Of a DNA stretch of 64,000 nt, positions 1-9,900 are shown piece after piece. Both the position numbers and the translations under genes were made by a program. The stretch is taken from positions 943,359 to 1,007,358 of the forward strand of contig NC_011670.1 in NCBI RefSeq assembly GCF_000150955.2, read 5' to 3'. This DNA comes from Phaeodactylum tricornutum CCAP 1055/1. Lineage: Eukaryota; Bacillariophyta; Bacillariophyceae; Surirellales; Neidiaceae. The notes under the pieces were generated by a model. It was not told where the DNA came from. It did no database searches and saw only the letters and a list, made by a program, of their open reading frames with translations. The stretch's first letter is position 1; each line of letters opens with the position of its first letter.

Positions 1-278
1 TCCGATTCTTGTAGAAGAATGGCAGATAGTAATGCGGAAGCATACCATGCTTGGGAACCAGTTGGACTCCAGGCGCCGTCAATCATGGGGAGGTCCGAGA
101 GGGGCAAGGTTACTATCATGCTTTCCCCATACGGTATATTATACAACATGGAGCGCGTTGTGGCATTAAAATAGTCAACACCTTCACCCGCAGGAAGGAT
201 CTGCGTATTCTTCAATCTTTCGTCCAATGCCAAAGTCCAGAAATCATCTTCTTTCGTCGGTAATAGCCGTTTGCTCAT
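1..278 (-). CDS. Methyltransferase-like protein, N-terminal part (cut by window edge)
   Basis: An open frame on the minus strand begins with ATG at 278 and runs off the left end with no stop, giving 92 residues. It starts MSKRLLPTKEDDFWTLALDE and, near the edge, contains WSPTGSQAWYASALLSAILL. A Gly-x-x-x-Trp block followed by an Ala/Leu-rich helix is what precedes the S-adenosylmethionine site in the lysine methyltransferase family Methyltransf_16 (METTL21/FAM86 type). That family assignment is an inference from one motif; the SAM-binding GxGxG loop would lie outside the window. The gene diverges from the sulfotransferase at 879, with 600 bp between the two starts. Confidence 0.6.
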   Translation of the reverse strand, partial: MSKRLLPTKEDDFWTLALDERLKNTQILPAGEGVDYFNATTRSMLYNIPYGESMIVTLPLSDLPMIDGAWSPTGSQAWYASALLSAILLQES

Positions 279-878
279 GGCGAATCCGGACTTCCGAGGC
301 CAAAGAGGTGTCGGTGTAGACGCAGCTTGGGAACCGATCGCTGCGCGAGAACGTACTGGAGTCAAGTGTACGGCGTGATCATCGCCTGACTACTACTTCA
401 TTCGGTTCATTCAGCCATAAAGGATGAGAGGGGCGGGTATGTGTAGGGTCGTATAATACTGCAAACACAAATACTTCCGTAAGGAGGCTGGGCCCTTCAC
501 AGTTACTGCAGCTACGTCGTTTCGTCCATCGCACAGCTCGTGACGGGAAGCAATCCGACCGGCGTGTATATTACTGTAACAGAGACAAACTACTTATTAA
601 GAAGACTCCGTTTCGATGTCTTGGCAAGCCGTTGGAACGGAAACTCATGCTACCAAGTCGATTGTTTTCCCGGCTGCGCGAAAAACAATGAGGTGAAATT
701 TACCTGCAACACTGGATTGAGGCTTTTATCCAAGCTGATAAACGGTGGACGTTTTAAGTGAACTATCAAAGGCTTAATGGACATTGGCTGGGAATAGAGC
801 GTACAAGCCAATGAATCAAAGACAGGACTTGCTGCGTCAATAGAATTTGGACTCGCTACTGACCGTTCTGAGGTTGTC
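279..878. other. Intergenic, divergent promoter region
   Basis: Six hundred bases between two divergent starts. The open frames here lack ATG starts and resemble nothing. A variant of the recurrent TTCACAGTCA motif (TTCACAGTTA) lies near 496. No RNA gene or repeat was recognised. Confidence 0.5.
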
Positions 879-1787
879 ATGTTGGGTATTCGTCGCCTGG
901 AGATAGCCGTCGTGGGCATCTTTTCGTTCTACATTGGTCTGACCATGTATTTCCACTCCCGCCTGTATCGACAAGCGAACCATTCGTCGCCTGGATTTTT
1001 TTTTGTACAACAGGCTTCTCCGCATAACAAGGGCCAGTTTAAAAAGGACAAACGACGGCAGCGACGGCGGAAGAAACGAAGTTGGGACCCTGGTCTGGAC
1101 GGGCTGGGCGGTCTGCCAGTGCCACTGAACATTAATCTTCCCATATTCTCCCCCAGTCTTCCAAAGAGCGGAACAACATCGCTGTGGCAGTATTTTAATT
1201 GCGGTGGCCACGCTTCGTCGCACCAGTGGGTTAAGTCGAATGAAACATACAGCATGCAGTCCGGACAATGCATTCGGCAGAATGTTTTAAAAGGTCGACC
1301 GCCTTTCGAGGGATGCGGTGGGTATGAGGTCTACACAGACACTGGCTACGCCAACTTTCTTCCCCCAAGTCCTGGCCAGCTCTTCACTCCTGTCTCCTGC
1401 TACTACCCGTCGGTGGATGCTTTGGAAGAGATATATCAGCACTATCCTAACTCAACCGTGGTTATGGTTGTGCGCGATACCAATAGTTGGTACAAAAGTA
1501 TGACGGAGTGGGGTGAGGGCTCACTGCTCAAGCGGTGGAAGTTGTGCAACGCAACAGGCTTTCCATCGATGAACGCCGAGCCCAAAGATTTCTTAAAATT
1601 TTACGAATGGCACACTGCGAACATTCGCCGATTCGCCAAGGCTCATCCAACTATGAAGTATGTAGAAGTCCGATTAGAGTCCAACGAGACGGGTGGTATT
1701 CTAGAGCGGGAGATTGGAATTCCACGAAAATGCTGGGCCAAGTGCACTCCAGCTTCTAAATTTTGTCAGCCTACCAAACAATCATAA
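879..1787 (+). CDS. Type II membrane sulfotransferase-like protein (tandem copy 1)
   Basis: A 302-residue intronless protein. Residues about 8-24 form one hydrophobic segment after a short basic start, typical of a Golgi type II signal anchor; a basic Lys/Arg-rich stem follows. The 5'-phosphosulfate-binding loop PKSGTTSLWQYF lies near residue 94, and VVMVVRDTNSWYKSM near 195 fits the 3'-phosphate-binding strand and helix of PAPS-dependent sulfotransferases. The expected role is transfer of sulfate from PAPS to a glycan or other substrate in the secretory pathway; the substrate cannot be read. Several Cys (FEGCGGYE, CWAKC, FCQP) are shared with the next gene and probably form lumenal disulfides. 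ATG at 879 is the first in frame. Confidence 0.8.
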   Translation: MLGIRRLEIAVVGIFSFYIGLTMYFHSRLYRQANHSSPGFFFVQQASPHNKGQFKKDKRRQRRRKKRSWDPGLDGLGGLPVPLNINLPIFSPSLPKSGTTSLWQYFNCGGHASSHQWVKSNETYSMQSGQCIRQNVLKGRPPFEGCGGYEVYTDTGYANFLPPSPGQLFTPVSCYYPSVDALEEIYQHYPNSTVVMVVRDTNSWYKSMTEWGEGSLLKRWKLCNATGFPSMNAEPKDFLKFYEWHTANIRRFAKAHPTMKYVEVRLESNETGGILEREIGIPRKCWAKCTPASKFCQPTKQS

Positions 1788-2262
1788 TAAGACGGAACAA
1801 ATGCCTGGGCATGCATCTTGCGTGCTCTTAAATTAAACCAGTGACGTAAAAATGGAAGACGAGTGTAAGTTCTATTTATCTCCAAAATCTAGCTACAACA
1901 ATTGATTGCTACCGTATTCTATTGCCTCTCTGTTATATTACTGTTAGTGATGTGAAATCAGACTGCTGGTTGTCCGAGTCTAGGGTTCTTACGGGATCTA
2001 AATATCTCTTAGTAAATTGTGTATGGTACGGACAATTGCGAGAGACACACACGGACAAGGACGCCTAAAATCAGGACACGGATCTGTCGTCTTCACAATT
2101 CTTAACAGTAAGACATGTCGATAACTGAACCAGACAACGGTCGGGTTCGGATGTGACCAAATGGCAACATGTTAAAATTCCCTTTACCGCCCTGATTCGA
2201 AGTCTTTACTTTTATGTTAGCACGCACTGTTCTTAGGATTTGCTACTTCCGATCTGACCGGG
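1788..2262. other. Intergenic spacer between tandem sulfotransferases
   Basis: 475 bp of AT-richer sequence with no convincing coding potential. It holds the 3' end of the first sulfotransferase gene and the promoter of the second. No repeat longer than a few bases was seen. Confidence 0.5.
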
Positions 2263-3461
2263 ATGTCGCTTTCACCGTTGCAATCCCCTGTCTCTGGTCC
2301 ACCTCAGCACCGCCGAGCGTCAGCCTGGCTACGTTCTGGAGCCCCTCTCACGATTGGGTTGCTACTGTACATTGTTGTGTTCCAATATTCTGTATATCGT
2401 GCCGATGTGAAACCAGTAGCATCGCTACGCGAGGATCGGCATTTTTTATATTTGCAAAACAATCTAAAATGCAAAAAGGCAAGCAAATTAAGCCGCCCAC
2501 TTTCAAAAGAAAATCCTGGTCTCGATTTTACCCGACAAGACAAGCTGTATTCTCATCTTAAAAACGATACAGTGGTTTTGCCCGTAACAACCTGGGAGCG
2601 TTTCAGCATTAGACCACTCAAGATACCATACCCAATATTTATGACAAGTTTGCCGAAAAGTGGCACCACAAGTCTGTGGCGATATTTTCGGTGCGGAGAA
2701 GTCAATGCGTCCCATCAATACGTGACTAAGCAAGGCGAAAGGAAAGCGACACTAGCGGGTGTGTGTATTCAAGACAATATTAAGCAAGACAAGCCTCCCT
2801 TTGAAGGATGTGGTGAATATGATTTGTTTTCTGATACGGGTGTAAGTGGCGCACTGTAATCGTGGTGCGATCGTTGCTTGTAGGTCTCTCACAGTCTTTC
2901 CACCCTCTAAACTAGTATCTTTTCTATGACCATGATGAAGGGGAACAGTGCTTCTTCCCTTCGGTTGATGCCTTGGATCGTGTCTACGCTCACTATCCGA
3001 ACGCAACCTTCATTAATGTTATTCGCGATACTGCGTCATGGTTTACATCGTTAAAGAACTTCGCGCAATCGTCTTTGTTTGTGAGGCTTCGACTTTGCAA
3101 TGGGACACATTTCCCTGACGGCCAGTCAAAGGTGCAGGATTGGTACAAGTTCTACAATTGGCACAATAAAATGGTACAGCAATTCGCTGTAGACCATCCG
3201 TCGCTCACATACATCGAAGTCGAACTAGAAAGCAACACAACTTCTAAGGTACTAGAAGACTCGACCGGCATCCCATCACAATGTTGGAAAAAATGTCGAC
3301 CAAACAAGATGCTGTGCGACGAAGAACTTGAGGCACGAGATCGCAAGACAGTTGAGGACTCAAGAAAGGGGGCAAAGCGCGAGGTGGTGAAAAAGCTGGA
3401 GATCAAAAAATCGCGTATCCTCAAGTCAGGAAAGTTAATCGAAATGACTACAAAGCATTGA
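2263..3461 (+). CDS. Type II membrane sulfotransferase-like protein (tandem copy 2)
   Basis: Two exons, 2263-2841 and 2916-3461, separated by a 74-nt phase-0 GTAAGT...AG intron; 374 residues. The join reads DTG|YLFYDHDEGEQCFFPSVD, collinear with the intronless neighbour at 879. A hydrophobic anchor lies near residues 27-43, the PAPS loop PKSGTTSLWRYF near 131, and FINVIRDTASWFTSL matches the 3'-phosphate site. Cys positions (FEGCGEYD, CWKKC) match copy 1, so the pair arose by tandem duplication followed by strong divergence and gain or loss of one intron. The Lys/Glu-rich C-terminal tail of about 50 residues is absent from copy 1. Likely a Golgi enzyme; acceptor unknown. Confidence 0.8.
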
Positions 3462-4791
3462 ACGCCCTTAAATGGGTTCGACAGTGCGCGGAATATCAGA
3501 ATTAGGCATCGCTTTGGTTGCGTTGTTCACCCTAAATTTTCTTTTACCGGCGGAGAGCTCTACAAAAGGACAGATGTGACGAGATGTGCTGACTCGCAAA
3601 TCGGCATGTACTTCCTGTAGTTAAGCACATGGGCAGTCAGCTTCAGTGTTGACAGAAATTTGAAAGCGAAGTCACGAGCATGGGGACAAATTCTAAGCAG
3701 TCCTCACAACGGACGATTGCTTGAGGAAAACGTTCTCGAGCCTATCATCCCATCTCGTCTCACTTGGTGGAAAGCAATTTTGCATTGTCTTAGGGTTGCA
3801 CAAACTACACAAAAAAACAACAGCGACGCGCTAATACAGTGCCCATTTTTAGGCCCCTATCTTCTACGAAAACAAAGATTTTAGGGTTCTGCTTTTATGT
3901 CGACAGCCTCCTCTTATTAGCTTTGATCGTGGGGCTTATCCGGTCTTCGTCTCGATATGAAGATGACCTTCAGAAATAAAGTATTCCTCCATTCTTATCA
4001 TAAAAATAGCCTCAATAATAATAAAGAGTATAAAACGATTGCCATATTAAAAAGTATGTACTTTTTTGGAGATAGATGAGGCTTGTATGAACATTTGTCT
4101 CCTTGAATCAGAAGTCGAGAAGTCAGAGACATATGCCGCGACAGATATGAGAGTCAATGACTATTTCTCTTAAAATGTCGATGTCCCATGAAATGAGTCG
4201 CCGTCTATTTTTATATTTTTTGGAAGACCAATTTGTGTGTATCTAAATTTCACGAGTACGCCAAGGAAGTCCACTCATACGATCATGTCGGGCAAATACA
4301 TCGATCAAGGTCGGACATGAACCAATCTCAGATGGCGTGTCTCACGTCTGCGCGCTCAACTTCCAGTTAGATACATAACATAAGTAACATGCTTTCGTTC
4401 GAATCGGTAGTTCTTAGACCTAACGACGCCCTTGAAATCACACCTATCGTTAACCAATAATGTGTGTGTGAATTCAAACGTGAAATGGACAGATTCGACG
4501 TTATTGCCTTGCCTTGCAGTTGGTATCGAAAGATTCCCGACGATCAACCGTCGGAATCCGATACCCCAAAGCTGATATCTGGCTGGCTGTCAGAAAGCGT
4601 AGGATTGCCGATCTCATCCGCACCGAAAAAGTGAAGTGCGCTCATAAAATACTTTCGGCGAAGAAAACAGAGATATTCCCAGCCGCAACAGGTAATTGTT
4701 AGTTGACAAAACTGACAGTGAGTGAATACTGACACCTGAACCTCACGAGAACAAAATTCTCTCCTCTGTGTTCAGCGTACCGATTGCGAAA
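3462..4791. other. Long intergenic region with one imperfect palindrome
   Basis: About 1.3 kb without a credible gene; the open frames here lack good starts and show no family features. At 4523-4562 an imperfect palindrome (arms TATCGAAAGATTCCCGACG and CGTCGGAATCCGATA) could form a hairpin. It lies about 230 bp upstream of the GMC oxidoreductase start and could be a binding site or an old repeat. A TGACAGTGAGTGA run lies near 4718. Confidence 0.4.
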
Positions 4792-6438
4792 ATGATATAT
4801 CGGTCAGCGCTCGTCGTCCTTTCCTTGATGTGGGCCGTTACAGCCAAAGACTACGACTTCATCGTTGTCGGAGCTGGAAGTGCGGGCAGCATCGTTTCTT
4901 CGGAGTTAGTGAAAAGTGGAGCTGACGTTCTTCTGATTGAAGCTGGCGGTGACAACACCGATCCAGCAATCGATAGCTTGCGCTCCTATTTCGACCTCGC
5001 CTTTGGTGCGCTATTCAATCCTTTCAGCGGCTTTAAATGGATTCAATGGGGATACTTTAGCACGGAGCAAACCTTAGCTGGCGCAGGAGCCGGTGCTACC
5101 CCTAAAACATTTGGAATCCCTCGAGGGCGTGTGCTGGGTGGGTCGCATTCAATCAACGCCTGCGCATACGTTCAAGCCAACGCTGACGATTTCAACAATA
5201 TCGCGGCCGAAGTGAATGATAACATGTGGCGATGGCGTCGCACTCAACGCCTTCGAAATAAGCTGGAACGGACCATTGGTATCACAAAACTAGGCAAAAC
5301 TCAGACTGGAGCACTGGACTTCATTGCCACGGCCCACGAAGTGCTCGGCTTCCCGTTCAACTCTAATCCAACTCAAGGGGATCAGTATGGAATCAGCCCG
5401 TCGTTCTGGACCGGACAAGAGTCCAGTGAAGGTGGAATTCGAACTACCGCATTCGACGCGTTCGTTCTCCCTGTTTTGAACAGCAGTAATCGAAAAGGTA
5501 CCATCGACGTTGTCACATTCCACCAAGTGCAGCATCTCATCTTTGATGAGAACGATTCGACCAAGGTCGTCGGAGTTAGCACAATGAATGTCCGCTCAAA
5601 TGTTGCAACGGAATTCCGTGCGTTGAAGGAAGTCATCCTGTCGAGTGGGACCTACAACACTCCACAGATCCTCATGCTCTCCGGTATTGGACCTCAAGCT
5701 CATCTCAATGACTTGGGTCTGGCTACAAAAATTGACCTTCCGGGTGTCGGCTCAAATCTTCGGGACCACTATTCAGTTGCAACATTTTGGGATTTAAAAA
5801 ATTTGCCAGAGGGAGCCCCGTTTCTATTCCAAAGTCCTTCTCTCAACATGTTTGGACCAGAACAGCAGGGTCAGCCCTCATTCCAATTCGAGCTGGCGGG
5901 AAACTTCGGTTCTGTCGTCCCCCTCCGCCAAGTCTCGACCGGTACGGTTCGTCTGCAATCTTCGGATCCTATGGCATCCCCGATCATTGATCCCAATGTA
6001 TTGAGTACTTCGAGTGATGTCGACAATATGGTCGACGGTCTCGAAAACTATTTGCTACCTTTCTTCCAAGGCCTCATTGACAAGAACTTGGTCACGACAA
6101 ATAGCCTCAGTCCCAGCGCCTCCGCTGAGGAAATACGTCAGTATGTGATCGAAAGGTTCGATACAAATCACCATCCCGTCGGAACTTGCAAGATAGGGTC
6201 GAGTTCAGATCCAATGGCAGTGGTGGATAGTAATTTTATCGTGCGTGGCACCGCCAACCTTCGCGTTATTGACGCTTCCATCTTTCCTGAAGTCCCGTCC
6301 GGGAACATCAACGGGCCGACCATGACTGCTGCTCTGTTGGGTGCTCGTAAGATTAAGCTGGCGCATCGCTCCTCAATGACGCTCGATGCTGATGACGAGG
6401 AAGAAGACGATGGCAATCATGTCCGTAAGAATGTTTAA
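4792..6438 (+). CDS. Secreted GMC-family oxidoreductase
   Basis: A 548-residue FAD-dependent glucose-methanol-choline oxidoreductase, the usual family length. ATG at 4792 gives a classic signal peptide (MIYRSALVVLSLMWAVTA) directly followed by the mature domain. The FAD dinucleotide-binding motif IVVGAGSAGS lies near residues 24-33, the GMC signature GRVLGGSHSINA near 112, and the second signature SSGTYNTPQILMLSGIGP near 283. The catalytic His is present in NHHPVGTCKIG, with a conserved Asn in GNINGPT. Expected to oxidise an alcohol or sugar in the endomembrane system, at the surface or outside the cell. An acidic tail (DADDEEEDD) ends the protein. It is not close to the second GMC gene of the window at 23777-25863, which has photodecarboxylase residues. 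Confidence 0.85.
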   Translation: MIYRSALVVLSLMWAVTAKDYDFIVVGAGSAGSIVSSELVKSGADVLLIEAGGDNTDPAIDSLRSYFDLAFGALFNPFSGFKWIQWGYFSTEQTLAGAGAGATPKTFGIPRGRVLGGSHSINACAYVQANADDFNNIAAEVNDNMWRWRRTQRLRNKLERTIGITKLGKTQTGALDFIATAHEVLGFPFNSNPTQGDQYGISPSFWTGQESSEGGIRTTAFDAFVLPVLNSSNRKGTIDVVTFHQVQHLIFDENDSTKVVGVSTMNVRSNVATEFRALKEVILSSGTYNTPQILMLSGIGPQAHLNDLGLATKIDLPGVGSNLRDHYSVATFWDLKNLPEGAPFLFQSPSLNMFGPEQQGQPSFQFELAGNFGSVVPLRQVSTGTVRLQSSDPMASPIIDPNVLSTSSDVDNMVDGLENYLLPFFQGLIDKNLVTTNSLSPSASAEEIRQYVIERFDTNHHPVGTCKIGSSSDPMAVVDSNFIVRGTANLRVIDASIFPEVPSGNINGPTMTAALLGARKIKLAHRSSMTLDADDEEEDDGNHVRKNV

Positions 6439-6972
6439 TGCCATAGCCTTATTTGTGATTATGGTTCGAACTGTACCTTCTATTTGGACAGAGAAAAATC
6501 GTTTCTTTTATTTTACACACCGTAGATTATGTACCCCTTGACTTGGACTATGGTACCACCGCCGAACACGGAGAACCTTTTGAATTCAGATTTTAAAGAG
6601 GTTCTGCTTCGCTACCAATTCGTTTCAAAAAAATCGATACGAAGAGCAATCTTTCGATGTCGTTCTGCGTCAGGCTTTGTCGTACGGTTAATGTTGGTTG
6701 AAAGGTCGTACTATTCACGTTTCGTCTGTAATCTTTTCAAAAAATATTCCAGAAGAGCGCGATCGAAACCTCCGTCGCCCTTTCATTTCCGAAAAAATGA
6801 AAAATCCCCACAGAATGGAGGGCTCCGAAAAGGCACGGCATCAAAAGCGCTGAATTCAGTTGCCTAGACCTTTGAAATTCCATAACTACATTGATTCGTG
6901 GGTGTTCGGAAACCATTTTTGGTAAGAGAAAGCATTCAGAGGCTACCGGACTGACGGCCTTGAATATCTCAG
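6439..6972. other. Intergenic region
   Basis: 534 bp carrying the 3' end of the GMC gene and the promoter of the ABC transporter. A frame open over 6529-6867 has no recognisable domain and an odd composition, so it is not called. No RNA or mobile element was seen. Confidence 0.45.
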
Positions 6973-9900
6973 ATGGATGCTATCGACAGGGACCATCTGA
7001 AATCTGTTAGTGCGTCTGTACGAGAAGAGTGTATCCGATGCGATGAGCAATGGCCCGAGGAAAGAAGCCGTCCGTGGATATACGCATTCTATGAGCGATG
7101 GACTTTTTCATACATGAATGCAATTCTTCGAAAGGGAAGTAAGCAGCAAGCGATCGACAACGGATCACACCTGACTCAAGACGACCTTTATCCCGTGCCG
7201 TCCTCGATGAAATCATCGTTTTTAGCCAAGAAATTTGAGTAAGTCAGACGAAATTTCTTTGTCTAACTCTTGCCTGAGACGTCGCAGCAATTCGCCGTTC
7301 TCATGTTGGTAGCTACTATCATTTCGGCAGGGATGTTTACAACAAAGATAGCGGAACGAGCAAAAAACGTTTTATGACAACGTTGTGGTATTTGGCAGCG
7401 CCGACCTTTATTCCGGCTGGCCTTTGTCAGCTAATTACAGTTGGGTGCCAAGTAGCGCTGCCACTGCTGGTTCGCGAATTGCTGCGGGTTCTAGAAAACA
7501 ACCCTTCCCAACGCGTTGTTTCCGAAGGTATGCCGTATGCAGTAGCAATATTTGTATTGCTTGTGATCAATGGATTTGGTAACCACAGGCATAGGCATTT
7601 GGTAAGTGGCATGTTTGTGGAATGAGGCATTCCTGGAAAATACGTGAGACAATCTCAAAAACTTTGTATTTGATCGCAAGGCGATGAAAAGTGGTGTTGT
7701 TATGCGGGCGGCGGTGATCAACGTTCTTTACGAGCACTCATTGAAATTGACACCCAGGGGACGAGCTGGGCTGACTTCAGGAGAAGTTACCAACCTGATA
7801 GCCGTCGATACACAAAAACTGTATGAAGTTGCTCAAGAAGGCCATTTGATTTGGGCTCTTCCTCTCTCGATTACGCTTGTAACCGTCTTCTTGATACTGA
7901 TTCTTGGTCCGATTACTCTGATCGGTATAGCGGTACTGATACTCTTCGTGCCATTAGTAGAAAGAGTGACGTCAAGAATGCTAAAGATACGACAACGAAG
8001 GGCAAAGATGACTGACCAGCGCGTTGAAATTGTTAGCACCATGCTTCAAGGGGTAAGTGCCTTGAGATTTTTGTGAGAGAAGTACCCATACATCATCCAA
8101 CACTTCATTATCCAGATTAAGGTCACGAAGCTGAGCAATCTAGAAGAAAGCTACGAAACAAGAGTAGCCGAAGCTCGTCAGCTCGAGCTTAATGAGCTTC
8201 GTAAAGAATTGGCTGTATGGGCACTGACTCTCGTTATCACGTAAGTTCTGATGGACGCTCGTGATTTCTCTTGAGTAAGATGCTGACATCTGTTTGTTTG
8301 GTGTCTATTTAGCGTATCCTCTCCAGTAGTAGCAAGTTCGGCGACATTTGCTGCGTACGTCTTGGTTGACGAGCGCAATGTTCTTACCGCGGCAGAAACT
8401 TTTTCCGTTTTGTTGCTGTTCGGCGCTCTCCGATTTCCAATAAACTATGCAGGCCGGCTTGCTGGAAGTAAGTAACGCCAAAAGATATTGATTTTGAGAG
8501 CATGACATAGCTTACAATTTCATTCATTCTCATGGCAGAGATGGTGCAGGCCCTATCCGCGATTACTCGCATTAACTCATTCTTTGAACGGGAAACGAGA
8601 GACGTCGACTTTTCTCTTGTGCCGTCAAATAACGTTGCTTTGTCTGAGTCATCGGACATACCCCTTATTCTTTCTAGAGCGGCATTTTTCTTGCAGCCCG
8701 CCGATGAATGTGTGCGTAACGGACAAGACAACGGAAAGAAGAACATACACAAGGGAAGCTTTGAGCTCAGCGCGGCGTCGTTCAAAGTCTCGACATTCGA
8801 TTTTACAATTCGGAAGGGCGAAGTCATTGCCATTTGTGGCCCTGTCGGTTCTGGGAAATCAACGCTTATTCATGGTATATTGGACGAAGTCCCGTCCATT
8901 GAAGGCACGGAAGTTTCCAGATATGGACGAACAGCCTTTGTTCCTCAAACACCGTTCATTTTAAACACAACTCTAAGAGAAAATATTCTGTTTGGGTTGC
9001 CTTTCGAAAGTTCCGTTTACGAGCGAGTTCTTGACGTATGCTGTTTGCGACAAGATATTCAACAGCTGGGAGAATCAAAGGATCATACCGAGATTGGGGA
9101 ACGTGGGGTGACTCTTTCAGGTGGACAAAAGCAAAGAGTTTCGCTAGCTCGTGCAGCTTACGCAAGGCCCGATTTAGTTCTTCTTGACGATCCGCTGTCA
9201 GCTCTGGATGCGGGAACTGCCAAACTTGTGTTCGAACGCCTAATCAAGTCGACTGGGTCTTACTTCTCGGATACTGCCGTTGTTCTTGTGACTCATGCCT
9301 CGCATTTTCTGAACCGAGTAGACAAGGCACTTATCATCGTTGGAGGCAAGAATGAGTTTTATGGGAGTTGGAATGATCTTGCTACCTACCATGCAAACGA
9401 CTTCGAAACAAATGTAGCCATTGATTTCTTGCGTACTTCCGTTCAAGAAGTTGCGAGTGAGAGCACCGATAGCGCGGACCAAAACAAGGATGAAAAACTC
9501 CTGTGTAAGCAAGTGGACGTGAAGGATACTTTGATGGCAGCAGAAGAGCGAGAACATGGTCTTTCCAGTCTTAGTGTTTGGCTCCTATGGTTCAAGCGCG
9601 CTGGAGGCTTTTATTTCATTTTCTTTCAAGTTCTTTTCATGGGTATCGATCGTTTTTCTTACGTTGCTACGGAATATTGGCTTGCAAGATGGACGCAATC
9701 TGCGGATAAGCCAATCAGCGTGTTTGGTGTATCCTTTCCATCCCAAGAAGAGGGTCGCACGGCTCAATTCGATTATCTCAAGGTCTACAGTAGTCTCGTA
9801 CTTGTATCAGTTTCAACTACGATTCTAAGGTATGCGTACTGATTTTTTACGTGCGATGCCTATTATGAATAATCTGCTCACAAAATGAATTCATGGTATG

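Noticed and set aside
4514-4702. Small basic open frame upstream of the GMC gene
   Set aside because: It starts at TTG, overlaps the palindrome and shows no family resemblance.
7579-7648. Alternative donor GTAACC in ABCC intron 2
   Set aside because: It gives an in-phase product but loses the NHRHRHLAMKSG block that fits the end of the transmembrane segment; the GTAAGT donor at 7602 with acceptor 7680 is stronger and also in phase.
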